A stretch of 64,000 nucleotides of DNA from an uncultured Prevotellaceae bacterium. Its GTDB lineage: Bacteria > Bacteroidota > Bacteroidia > Bacteroidales > Bacteroidaceae. The notes beneath the pieces were generated by a model. The model was not told where the DNA came from and did no database searches. It worked only from the letters and a program-made list of their open reading frames with translations. Made by a program: the position numbers and the translations under genes. Below, piece by piece: positions 14,268-22,490 of this stretch; within the stretch, counting starts at the first letter, position 1, and every line of letters starts with the position of its first letter. The stretch lies in assembly GCA_900316285.1 (NCBI GenBank), contig ONCG01000003.1, positions 1 to 64,000 of the forward strand. Reading direction: 5' to 3'.

Positions 14268-16763
14268 CTACTGCGTCTTCACTTCATTCCACTTCGGAGG
14301 CTCGACGTGGAGGAGGTTGCGGACGAAGAAGTCGTAGCGTTTGTGCTCGCCATAGCGTTCGCCCATGGTGTGGTGGACGCCTGGGAGGACGACGAGTTCG
14401 AAGTCCTTGCCGGCACGGATGAGAGCATCGGCAACCTGCATGGTGCTGGCGGGATCGACATTGTCGTCGAGTTCACCGACGACGAGCATCAGCGGGCGCT
14501 CAAGCTTCGACGCGTGGTAGACATTGCTGCACTCTATGTAGGAAGAGTCGACGGGATAGCCCATCCACTGCTCGTTCCACCAGATCTTGTCCATGCGGTT
14601 GTCGTGGCAGCCGCAGGAGGAATAGGCAGCCTTGTAGAAGTCGCCATGCAGGAGGACGGCGGTGGTGGACTCCTGACCACCGGCAGAGGCACCGAAGATG
14701 CCTACGTTGTCGGCATCCATATAGGGGTATTTCTGGGCAGCGGCACGAATCCAAGCCTTGCGGTCGGGGAAGCCGGCATCCTTGAGGTTCTTATAGCACA
14801 CCTCCTCGAACTCCTTGCCACGCCACGAGGTGCCCATGCCGTCGAGTTGCACGACGATGAAGCCGAGCTCGGCCAGCGGGGTCATATTCCAGTTGAAGGG
14901 CTGGAAGGACTTCGGCGTATAGGAATCGCCAGGACCGGCATAGATGTACTCGATGACGGGGTATTTCTTCGACGGGTCGAAATTGGTGGGACGCTGGATG
15001 ATGCCCCACATCGGGGTTTTGCCATCGCGGCCAGGGGCGACGAAGACTTCGGGAGCTTGCCAGCCGAGGTCTTGGAGCTTGGATATATCAGCGGATGCTA
15101 TAGTGGAGAGCTTTTGAGAGGAGAGTGGAGAGTGGAGAGAGGAGAGAGAATTGTTTTTCTGCGCAGCGGCATGCGACACCTGAGCTTCTACTGACCGTAG
15201 TGTGGTGACGGGTGCCTGGGAGGGGGTGGAATAGGTGTCGACGAGGTATTGGCGGTCGGAGGAGAACACGGCACGGTGATTGCCGGGCTCGGGTGTGAGC
15301 TCGCACATGTCGGTGCCATCGAAACGAATGGTGAAGTAATGGATGTTGTAGGGGTCTTCGTCGGGATGAACACCGGAGGCGGTGAAGTAGATGAGCTCTG
15401 CATCTTCGTCGACATGAAGGACCTCACGAACACACCAGGGGCCACGGGTGATCTGGAACCCACCACTGCCTGAGGAGAGGAGGGTTTGGTTTCTTGACTT
15501 TTTCCCTCGTTTGCCACTTGCGGACGGGGAATGAACCCCGTCCCTACAAAGATTGGAATAGAGATAGAGGTGGTTCCAGTTGTCGCGTTCGCTGGTCCAG
15601 AGCAGGCGGCCGTCTTTGAGCCAACGGCGCCAGATGCGGTTGTAGTTCACGAACTTGTCGGAACGCTCCTCGATGAGGGTGGTGAGCTGCCCGGTCTCGG
15701 CATCCATCGCCAAGAGCTGGTAGAGCTTATGGCCACGCTGGTTGTACTCCATGGTGACATAACGGCTGTCGGGAGTCCACTGGAACCAGTCGAGGGAGTA
15801 CTGATTAGCGAGAGAGGAGAGTGGAGAGTGGAGAGAGGAGAGAGAAAAGTTTCTAGTTTCTAGTTTCTGAGTTTCTAGTTTCTGAGAGGAGAGAGAAAAG
15901 TTTCTAGGTTCTGAGTTTCTAGTTTCTGGGGATTGAGGGGTTGCACTACCCTCTGCCGTTGGGGTGGGGGTGAGGGAGAGATTGAAGATGTAGGGGGTGT
16001 ATTGTGGGAGTTCGTCGCCGGGCTTGGCATATTCCTGCGTGTGGAGGATGGGCTGGAGCTGGTCTTGTGGCGACGACTCTACGTAGTAGGCATAGCGCTT
16101 CTCCACCGACTTACGCTTGCAGACGAAGAGCTTGCGAGAGTCGGGCGACCAATAGATGCGGTTGCTGTAGTAGTGGCCGATGGTGCCATCGTGGGTGAGT
16201 TGGTGTTTCTCGCTGTAGGGACGCCCTACCTCATGGACGATGAGGTTGTAGCCCTCTACCCATGCTTCCCACTTGCCATCGGGCGACGTGACGAGGCGCT
16301 GGTCTTGTTCCTCGTCGACCTCCATCCAGTGGCGCTGCGGCTGGCGGAAGGGAGTCCTGCCTCCCCTACCCCCTCCCATAGAGGGAGGGCCAAAGCGACG
16401 CGGACGGTCTTGCTGAGGCGGACGGATGGCGGCAAGGGCGTCGTTGAGCTCCTTGTCGGATGCGAACTCCTGCTTCGAGTTTTTGTCGACATCGAAGAGG
16501 ATAAAGCGCTGGCCCTCAGGGGTTTGCACGGAGTAGTGGAAGACGTGCGTGGAGTCTACCCAGCGTACGTTCTGCGCCCAATGGTAGACGTTCTGCGCAG
16601 AGAACTTCGTCTGCAGGGAATAAGCACGGTTGTAGTCGTCGACGGTGCCCTGAGCGAGAGAAGACAAGGCGGCAAAGTAACAAAAGACCACGAGCATGCT
16701 CGCTTTCGTAGCAAAGCGGAGAAAGAACAAAGTGACAAAGTGACGGAACGGATTTGTTTTCAT
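14268..16763 (-). CDS. S9 family peptidase, dipeptidyl peptidase IV-like
   Basis: The start chosen is MKTNPFRHF at 16763, followed by a signal peptide ending near AALSSLAQG. 831 aa. An N-terminal DPP-IV-type beta-propeller (VRWVDSTHVFHYSV, IYWSPDSRKLFVCKR, WTPDSRYVTMEYNQRG) is followed by the alpha/beta hydrolase domain. The triad is Ser at about 692 (FGASAGGQ), Asp at about 764 (VGELDDNVDP) and His at about 796 (PGVHHTMGE). This family removes dipeptides, mostly after proline, in the periplasm. It lies 14 bases after the regulator gene, so they share a transcript. Odd: low-complexity inserts (SSQKLETQKLETRN, SSLHSPLSS twice, SPSASGKRGKK) sit in propeller loops and come from DNA repeats. Confidence 0.9.
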   Translation of the reverse strand: MKTNPFRHFVTLFFLRFATKASMLVVFCYFAALSSLAQGTVDDYNRAYSLQTKFSAQNVYHWAQNVRWVDSTHVFHYSVQTPEGQRFILFDVDKNSKQEFASDKELNDALAAIRPPQQDRPRRFGPPSMGGGRGGRTPFRQPQRHWMEVDEEQDQRLVTSPDGKWEAWVEGYNLIVHEVGRPYSEKHQLTHDGTIGHYYSNRIYWSPDSRKLFVCKRKSVEKRYAYYVESSPQDQLQPILHTQEYAKPGDELPQYTPYIFNLSLTPTPTAEGSATPQSPETRNSEPRNFSLSSQKLETQKLETRNFSLSSLHSPLSSLANQYSLDWFQWTPDSRYVTMEYNQRGHKLYQLLAMDAETGQLTTLIEERSDKFVNYNRIWRRWLKDGRLLWTSERDNWNHLYLYSNLCRDGVHSPSASGKRGKKSRNQTLLSSGSGGFQITRGPWCVREVLHVDEDAELIYFTASGVHPDEDPYNIHYFTIRFDGTDMCELTPEPGNHRAVFSSDRQYLVDTYSTPSQAPVTTLRSVEAQVSHAAAQKNNSLSSLHSPLSSQKLSTIASADISKLQDLGWQAPEVFVAPGRDGKTPMWGIIQRPTNFDPSKKYPVIEYIYAGPGDSYTPKSFQPFNWNMTPLAELGFIVVQLDGMGTSWRGKEFEEVCYKNLKDAGFPDRKAWIRAAAQKYPYMDADNVGIFGASAGGQESTTAVLLHGDFYKAAYSSCGCHDNRMDKIWWNEQWMGYPVDSSYIECSNVYHASKLERPLMLVVGELDDNVDPASTMQVADALIRAGKDFELVVLPGVHHTMGERYGEHKRYDFFVRNLLHVEPPKWNEVKTQ
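15115..15925 (-). repeat. simple-repeat inserts inside the S9 peptidase gene
   Basis: The stretch GAGGAGAGTGGAGAGTGGAG occurs twice (from about 15118 and about 15813). A TTTCTAGTTTCTGAG-type repeat fills about 15848-15925 and reappears in the neighbouring regulator gene at about 17586-17620. All are in frame and encode SLHSPLSS or QKLET-type segments not expected in the family. A related GC-rich palindrome lies at about 16360-16395. Confidence 0.75.
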
Positions 16764-16777
16764 ATTGCTGTTAGTTT

Positions 16778-19700
16778 TTATGATTTCATCATTTCGCCAG
16801 GCTTCTTGCCGAACTGCTTCTGGAAGCACTTCGAGAAGTAGGACGGGGAGCTGAAGCCGACCATGTAGCACACCTCGTTGACACGATGCTGGCCTTCGGC
16901 GAGCAGCTGTGCAGCACGGCGGAGGCGCACCACCTGAATCATCTCGTTGGGTGTGACATCGGTGAGGGCCTTGATTTTCGAGAAGAGGCCGCTGCGGCTG
17001 ATGTTGAGTTGCTCGGCCAGGAAGTTGACCGACAGCGCAGGATTGGTCATATTCTCGACGATGATATGGTTCATCTTCGTGAGGAGTTCGTTGTCGAGGT
17101 CGTTGTTTGCCAGCGGCTCGATGGGCTCGGCAGGCTGCTGGGAGAAGCGGCGCATGAGCTCGCGGCGTCGCTCGATGAGGTTGCTCAGGCAGGCATCGAG
17201 ATACTTCATGGAGAAAGGCTTCTCGATGAATGCGTCGGCACCCATCTGCATGCTCTCTGCCTTGGAGTCGTCGTCGGTCTTGGCGGTAAGCATGATGAGT
17301 GGGATGTGGCTGGTGTCGCGATTGGCACGCAGACGGCGACAGAACTCAGCACCGTCCATCTCGGGCATCATCCAGTCGCTGATGATGAGCGACACGGCAT
17401 TCTGGCTGAGCTGCTGCAACGCCTCGATGCCGTTGACGGCGGTGAGCACGGTGTAGTCTTGTGCAAAGTGGCTGGCAAGGAAGGAGAGCAAGTCGGCATC
17501 GTCTTCGACGATGAGGACAGAAGAAGGAGACCCACCCCCCTGCCCCTCCCGTAAAGGGAGGGGAGTAGATACTCCAGAATGATCGGTTTCTAGTATCTGA
17601 GTTTCTAGTTTCTGTATTTCTGGGTGATTTGGATTCAAAGAGTAATTACTCCCCTCCCTACACGGGAGGGGCTGGGGGGTGGGTCTCTCTCCTTCAGGGA
17701 GGGGCTGGGGGGTGGGTCTGTTGGGGGTGGGTCTGTTGGATGTGGGTCTGTTCTCTCCAACCGGCAGCGTGACGATGAAGCGGGCGCCCTGCCCTACTTC
17801 CGATTCTACACGCACATCGCCATCGTGCTGGTCGACGATGGTCTTCACGATGGAAAGGCCGATGCCGGTGCCGGGCTTGTTGTCGCGAGCCTGATAGAAC
17901 GCATCGAAGATTTTCTTGCGGTCTTCCTTGCTGATGCCTGCCCCGTTGTCGGTGACGCTGATGCTGAACGTCTGGCCGTCGGGAGCCACCGCGCAGGAGA
18001 GCCGAATCTGGTCGTGCGTGTACTTGGTGGCGTTGGTCATGAGATTGCTGATGACCTTGGTGATGCCTTCCTCGTCGACCACCGCTGTGAAGTCGTCGGC
18101 AGGATAGTCGACATGGAACGCGATGTGGCGCTGCTGCAACGTGGGCTCGAAGCGCTCGGCGACGGCCTGCATGAGGTTGGCAATGGAGTGGCGGGAGAAA
18201 TGCATCGTGAAGCCCTGCTGCTGCACCTTGTTGAAGTCGAGCAGCTGGTTGACCAGCGTGAGCAGCCGGTGGGCATTGCGGTCGATGATGTTGAGGAGGT
18301 CGGGCAGGTTGGCGGAAGGAAGATTCGGAGTATTCGGAGTATTCAGAGTATTCGGAGTATTCGGAGTATTCGGAAGATTCCGAACATTCCGACTTGTCAG
18401 ACCAGTTGACGACAAGCCCTGCTTGATGGTTTCGAGGGGTCCGATGATGAGCGACACGGGGGTGCGAATCTCGTGGGCAATCATCGTGAAGAAGCGCAGG
18501 CGCGCATCGCGGACTTCTGCCTCCGCTTGGTCGTTGATGTGCTGCAGCTCCTGCTGATGGCGCAACTCTGCCTTGCGCAGCCGGAAATGGGTGTAGCTGT
18601 AGATGGCCAGCAGGACGAGGAGCAGATAGAGCAGCTTGGCGGGCCACGACAGCCAGAACGGCGGGTGGACGACAATCTTCAGCTGCGCCTCGTCGGTGCT
18701 CCACGTGCCGTCGTTGTTGGTGGCCCTCACACGGAAGGTGTAGGTGCCGGAGGGGATGTTCGTATAGGAAGCCTCATGGCGGTTGCCGCAGTAGACCCAG
18801 TCCTTGTCGAAGCCTTCGAGCATGTAGGCATACTGGTTTTTCTCAGGTGCACAATAGCTCAGGGCGGCAAACGACAGGCTGAACATGTCGTCGCGATGCG
18901 AGAGGTCGAGCTGCGACAGGTGGGAAAGGCTCTGCGGCAACGGCTCGTCGCCCACGGCGATGGTTTTGTTGTAGATGCGCAGGGCAGTGATGAACACTGC
19001 CGGCGGCGTGGTGTTGACGTTGATTTGATAGGGGAAGACGGCACAGAAGCCCCTGACGCTTCCGAAATAGAGGCGTCCATCGGAAGCCTTCAGCACAGAG
19101 TTGGGTTGGAACTGCTCGCTGCAGAGGCCGTCGAACTTATTGAACGTGAGCACATCGCGCTCCTGGTTGTAGCGCACGATGCCCTTGGTGGTGGTGAGCC
19201 AGAGGTACTGTCCGTCCTCGACGATGCCGCGGATGTCGTTGGAGGGGATGTCGAGATGGACGGGGGCGAACGTGTCGTGAGCCTCATCGTAGAGGCAGAG
19301 TCCGCTCTCGGTGGCTGCCCAGAGACGGTGGTCGGCGGTGATGCAGATGCAGCTGATCTGGTCGCTCGCGAGCGAGAGCGTGTCGCCAGCCTGATGGCGG
19401 TAGTTCTTCCACGACCGAGATGCCCGCTGGTAGCACCACACGCCACTGCCCTGAGTGGAGAACCAGAGGTTGCCGTGACGGTCTTCGTCGATGTCGAGCG
19501 TCAGGGCACCAAACGACTTCACCGGTTGGAATTGCGAGGCAGTGGCATTGAACACATTCATGCCACTCATGGAGCCGGCCCAGAGGGTGCCCTGCGAATC
19601 GCGGAAGAGCGCATAGCAACTGAGGTCGGTGAGCCCATGCTGGCGATTGAAGTGGGTGGTTTGTCCTGAGGAGATGTTCATGCGGAAGATGCCATCGGAA

Positions 19701-20959
19701 TAGGTGCCTATCCACAGGTCGTTGCCTTCGACACAAAGGGCATGGGCATTGAGGCGGGCAAACGACGTGCGACGGGGGAAGTCGATGAACGCATAGCTAT
19801 GACCACCCTGATAGCAGGAGAGTCCGCCATCGTCGGTGGCTATCCAGATGTGTCCGTTGGCATCCTCGCAGAAACGGCTGACCACATTGCCCTGCAGCCC
19901 CCATTGGCCCTCACGGCTTTGGAAAGAGACGAAGCGCTCGGAAACGGGCGAGATGTAGTTCACGCCGCCGTAGAACGTGCCGAACCACAGACCGCCCTCG
20001 GTGTCGCGAAGAATGGAATAGACGAAGCGGTTGTTGATGGTGCCGGCATGGTCGGGGTCGCCCACCAGATGCCACGAGCGGTCGGGCGGATTGAAGTCGA
20101 TGAGCCCGTCGTCGCAACCGATGAGGATGCGGCCGTCGGGCTGTTCGTAGAGCTGGTGGATGCGGTTGCCCACCTGCGAGAGCATGGGGTTGAGCACCTG
20201 CTCGGCCTGATGCCCTTCGCTGAAGCGATAGAGTCCGCCCGTCCATGTGCCCAGCCAGAAGGTGCCGTCGTGCGATTGCAGGAAGGCATAGCAGCCACCG
20301 CTATCGGACATATCGCCCGTCTCGATGGGCTGGAACTGATGGGTGGCCTTGTTGAACCGGAACAAGATGCGGCTGGCATTGGCGTAGAACAGCCACACCT
20401 GATTGTTATTGTCGACATAGACATGCGGGGTGCTGCCTGCCTGAGGAGGTAGCGGATAGAAGCGCGTCTGGTCGGCCGACGGATCGTAGCAGCCGATGCT
20501 GTCGCCGGGGACGGTGAACCAGATGTTCCCCTCCTTCGACCGGCTGACGGAATAGACCACGGCCTGTGGTGATGACTTCAGCAGGCGGAACGTCTCGGCT
20601 TGGAAATCGAAGAAATAGGCACCCTTCGACGTGCCCATATAGAGGCCGTCGTCGGCAGGGGTGAGGCAGGAGATGTACTGGTCGACACCATTGGGAATGA
20701 TGCGGAAAGGTTGGAAAGCAACACCATCGTAGCGGCAGAGGCCGTTGTCGGTGCCCATCCAGATGAAGCCATAGCGATCCTGCACGACGTTGCGCACCGT
20801 GTTGGAGAGCAGTCCGTCCTCCATGGTGATGTTACGGAAGTGCACATTGTCGGGCACGGCACGGCAGGACATCGATGGATGGAAGACGCAGAGCAACAAG
20901 ATGACTGCTGCACGCAAGGCCGCAGTTGCCGTGAAGGGATAGCAATGGTGTCTGATCAT
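16778..20959 (-). CDS. hybrid two-component system regulator (HTCS)
   Basis: The start chosen is MIRHHCYPF at 20959 with a signal-like hydrophobic run after it. 1393 aa. Order: Reg_prop beta-propeller repeats (about 40-700, GFIWMGTDNGLCRYDG, GNLWFSTQGSGVW), Y_Y_Y domain (about 710-770), one membrane segment (about 775-795), HisKA with phospho-His near 830 (TMIAHEIRTPVSL), HATPase (about 965-1065, NLMTNATKYTH, GTGIGLSIVK), receiver with Asp near 1195 (ISDWMMPEMDG) and AraC HTH (about 1300-1393). HTCS proteins sense a breakdown product in the periplasm and activate the linked susCD locus. Odd: a (TPN)n insert between the two DHp helices and a repeat-derived linker before the receiver. Confidence 0.95.
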   Translation of the reverse strand: MIRHHCYPFTATAALRAAVILLLCVFHPSMSCRAVPDNVHFRNITMEDGLLSNTVRNVVQDRYGFIWMGTDNGLCRYDGVAFQPFRIIPNGVDQYISCLTPADDGLYMGTSKGAYFFDFQAETFRLLKSSPQAVVYSVSRSKEGNIWFTVPGDSIGCYDPSADQTRFYPLPPQAGSTPHVYVDNNNQVWLFYANASRILFRFNKATHQFQPIETGDMSDSGGCYAFLQSHDGTFWLGTWTGGLYRFSEGHQAEQVLNPMLSQVGNRIHQLYEQPDGRILIGCDDGLIDFNPPDRSWHLVGDPDHAGTINNRFVYSILRDTEGGLWFGTFYGGVNYISPVSERFVSFQSREGQWGLQGNVVSRFCEDANGHIWIATDDGGLSCYQGGHSYAFIDFPRRTSFARLNAHALCVEGNDLWIGTYSDGIFRMNISSGQTTHFNRQHGLTDLSCYALFRDSQGTLWAGSMSGMNVFNATASQFQPVKSFGALTLDIDEDRHGNLWFSTQGSGVWCYQRASRSWKNYRHQAGDTLSLASDQISCICITADHRLWAATESGLCLYDEAHDTFAPVHLDIPSNDIRGIVEDGQYLWLTTTKGIVRYNQERDVLTFNKFDGLCSEQFQPNSVLKASDGRLYFGSVRGFCAVFPYQINVNTTPPAVFITALRIYNKTIAVGDEPLPQSLSHLSQLDLSHRDDMFSLSFAALSYCAPEKNQYAYMLEGFDKDWVYCGNRHEASYTNIPSGTYTFRVRATNNDGTWSTDEAQLKIVVHPPFWLSWPAKLLYLLLVLLAIYSYTHFRLRKAELRHQQELQHINDQAEAEVRDARLRFFTMIAHEIRTPVSLIIGPLETIKQGLSSTGLTSRNVRNLPNTPNTPNTLNTPNTPNLPSANLPDLLNIIDRNAHRLLTLVNQLLDFNKVQQQGFTMHFSRHSIANLMQAVAERFEPTLQQRHIAFHVDYPADDFTAVVDEEGITKVISNLMTNATKYTHDQIRLSCAVAPDGQTFSISVTDNGAGISKEDRKKIFDAFYQARDNKPGTGIGLSIVKTIVDQHDGDVRVESEVGQGARFIVTLPVGENRPTSNRPTPNRPTPQPLPEGERPTPQPLPCREGSNYSLNPNHPEIQKLETQILETDHSGVSTPLPLREGQGGGSPSSVLIVEDDADLLSFLASHFAQDYTVLTAVNGIEALQQLSQNAVSLIISDWMMPEMDGAEFCRRLRANRDTSHIPLIMLTAKTDDDSKAESMQMGADAFIEKPFSMKYLDACLSNLIERRRELMRRFSQQPAEPIEPLANNDLDNELLTKMNHIIVENMTNPALSVNFLAEQLNISRSGLFSKIKALTDVTPNEMIQVVRLRRAAQLLAEGQHRVNEVCYMVGFSSPSYFSKCFQKQFGKKPGEMMKS
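17529..17760 (-). repeat. REP/MITE-like palindromes inside the HTCS linker
   Basis: Palindromes of the form CCCCTCCC-N-GGGAGGGG with a CTGGGGGGTGGG tail occur at about 17530-17575 (inverted) and 17650-17720 (two). They resemble the arms of the intergenic element at 22244 (CCCCTCCTTCTGGAAGGAGGGG, tail TTAGGGGTGG). They are in frame and encode Pro-rich linker (PTPQPLPEGE, PLPLREGQGGG) between kinase and receiver. Confidence 0.8.
18327..18390 (-). repeat. 9-bp tandem repeat inside the histidine kinase domain
   Basis: Units of the type GAGTATTCG repeat about six times, encoding NTPNTPNTLNTPNTPN. The insert sits between the phospho-His helix and the second helix of the dimerisation domain, where a loop is expected. 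Length change by slippage would keep the frame. Confidence 0.85.
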
Positions 20960-20978
20960 GAGGGAAGAAGAGATGGGG

Positions 20979-22220
20979 TTACTTCTTGATTCGGAACTGA
21001 TAGGGGAAGACCGTGGGTGCCGGAGCATTCTCGAAGCCATAGCCGCCGCGCCCACGATGGCGGTAGAGCTGTTCGTGCTCGACGGGAGCTCCCATGACGA
21101 CCAGATAGAGGTGGCTGAGCGTCTTGCCCTTCGGCACACGGAACTCAGGATTGTTCATCTCGCCATAGAGCGTCTCGCCATCGGTGGTCACCCCGACGAA
21201 GCCATAGCGCAGGCGGTCGCCCACCATCTCGATGCGTGTGCGCTTCGCTAGCGGCAGCGGAATGGCATTGAAGCCGTACTCCTCCGGCAGGTCGACGGGT
21301 CGCAGCCAGCCACCCGACAAGGTGTCGAGCTGGCAGGTGAAGGTGCAGGCATAGGGACGTGTCTCGCGGCGGGCATGCTGGAAGTCGAAGTTCACCAAGT
21401 GCTGGTAGCCCCGGAACATCTCGTCGCAGAACGCCTGCTGCGACAGGCCGTAGAGGCGCTTGTAGGTGATGACCGGGTCCTCGCCGCGGCGCCCGTTGCG
21501 ATAGAGGTCGCCGATGGCAGTCTTGCCCCGCAGGTCGCTCCACCACTGTATGACATATGGCGAATGATAGATGTTGTCCATGGCGAGATAAGCCTTGTGG
21601 GTGAGTTTTTTAAATGCATCGAAGTGATACTGCTCGTCCTTCACCCAGTCGGGATTCACCTGCCAGAGCATCCACTGCGACGTCATCTCGTAGAAGCCGG
21701 AACCGCCCCAGGCATCGCCTGTGCTGTCGGCAGGAATCTGCAGTTGGAAGGAATGGCCGAGCTCGTGGGCGAGGCAGTTGAGTTTGCGGTCCTGAATGCG
21801 GTTGGGAGCCACCCACAGTGCACCGATGAAGTTGTCGTAGGTGCCACCATAGGCGGTGCCGTCGAGGGAATACATGACCATGACCATCATCTTATATTGG
21901 TCGGCCTTGGACCCGGGCAGCGTGAACTTCAACGTGTCGCGGAAGAAATGATAGAACGATTCGACACGCTGCTCAAGGTTCTGCAGGTCGAAGCGCATGG
22001 GGTGACCATCGAGGGCAGGCGGATTCTGCAGGTCGTCGCCGAAGCCCCGTTCCCAGAAGAAGATGAGGTTGTCGGTCTGCGACGAGCGCTGGTAGCACCA
22101 CTGCGACGCGGTGTCGTTGAGATTCATGCCCTGCAGATCCTCGGGAATAAATATTTTCTTTTGTGCAACGGCAGAAGCCGAAATGGTAACAATAAAAACA
22201 GCAAGAAGGATTCTACGCAT
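20979..22220 (-). CDS. DUF6055-type secreted protein, putative zinc peptidase
   Basis: The start chosen is MRRILLAVFIVTISASAVAQ at 22220 (signal peptide). 413 aa. It has the features I recall for DUF6055: W.YQRSSQTDNLIFFWERGFG near the N-terminus, then AYGG..DNFIGALWV and CLAHELGHSFQLQ at about 150, an HExxH zinc-binding motif. A third ligand is not certain. The C-terminal half is beta-rich (GFVGVTTDGETLYGEM). Two paralogues in this window (45296, 54634) carry an extra DUF4859 module that this one lacks. It is 19 bases upstream of the HTCS gene. Activity is inferred from the motif, not known. Confidence 0.75.
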   Translation of the reverse strand: MRRILLAVFIVTISASAVAQKKIFIPEDLQGMNLNDTASQWCYQRSSQTDNLIFFWERGFGDDLQNPPALDGHPMRFDLQNLEQRVESFYHFFRDTLKFTLPGSKADQYKMMVMVMYSLDGTAYGGTYDNFIGALWVAPNRIQDRKLNCLAHELGHSFQLQIPADSTGDAWGGSGFYEMTSQWMLWQVNPDWVKDEQYHFDAFKKLTHKAYLAMDNIYHSPYVIQWWSDLRGKTAIGDLYRNGRRGEDPVITYKRLYGLSQQAFCDEMFRGYQHLVNFDFQHARRETRPYACTFTCQLDTLSGGWLRPVDLPEEYGFNAIPLPLAKRTRIEMVGDRLRYGFVGVTTDGETLYGEMNNPEFRVPKGKTLSHLYLVVMGAPVEHEQLYRHRGRGGYGFENAPAPTVFPYQFRIKK

Positions 22221-22243
22221 GATGTGTCGTGAGAATAAAAAAT

Positions 22244-22461
22244 GGGTGTGCAAAATAGAGAAAGGAGCCAATTTGTAGTCCCCTCCTTCTGGAAGGAGGG
22301 GTTAGGGGTGGTAGAGAAGTATAAGGTTCGACCTTTTCATAAAACTTTTGATTTGTAATAGGTTATGACCGTATTTTTCTCTACCACCCCGCACCCCTCC
22401 TCCCAGGAGGAGGGGACTACTGGCTGCGTCTTTTCGTCCTTTTCTCTATTTTGACACACCC
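22244..22461. mobile_element. MITE-like palindromic element, copy 1
   Basis: The left end GGGTGTG.CAAAAT (22244) and right end ATTTTGACACACCC (to 22461) are inverted. Inside, two GC-rich hairpins (CCCCTCCTTCTGGAAGGAGGGG type) face each other, each with a GGGGTGGTAGAGAA tail. It has no coding capacity. It lies between the susD-like gene and the DUF6055 gene within the same transcription unit. Further copies are at 44700, 60029 and 60206. No target duplication is obvious. Confidence 0.75.
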
Positions 22462-22490
22462 ACTCTGAGTTAACTGAAAAAGAAGGAGTA

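Noticed and set aside
14232-21251. Long plus-strand open frames opposite the S9 peptidase and HTCS genes
   Set aside because: They are antisense shadows from the GC-rich third positions of the real minus-strand genes; no family motifs, signal peptides or start contexts.
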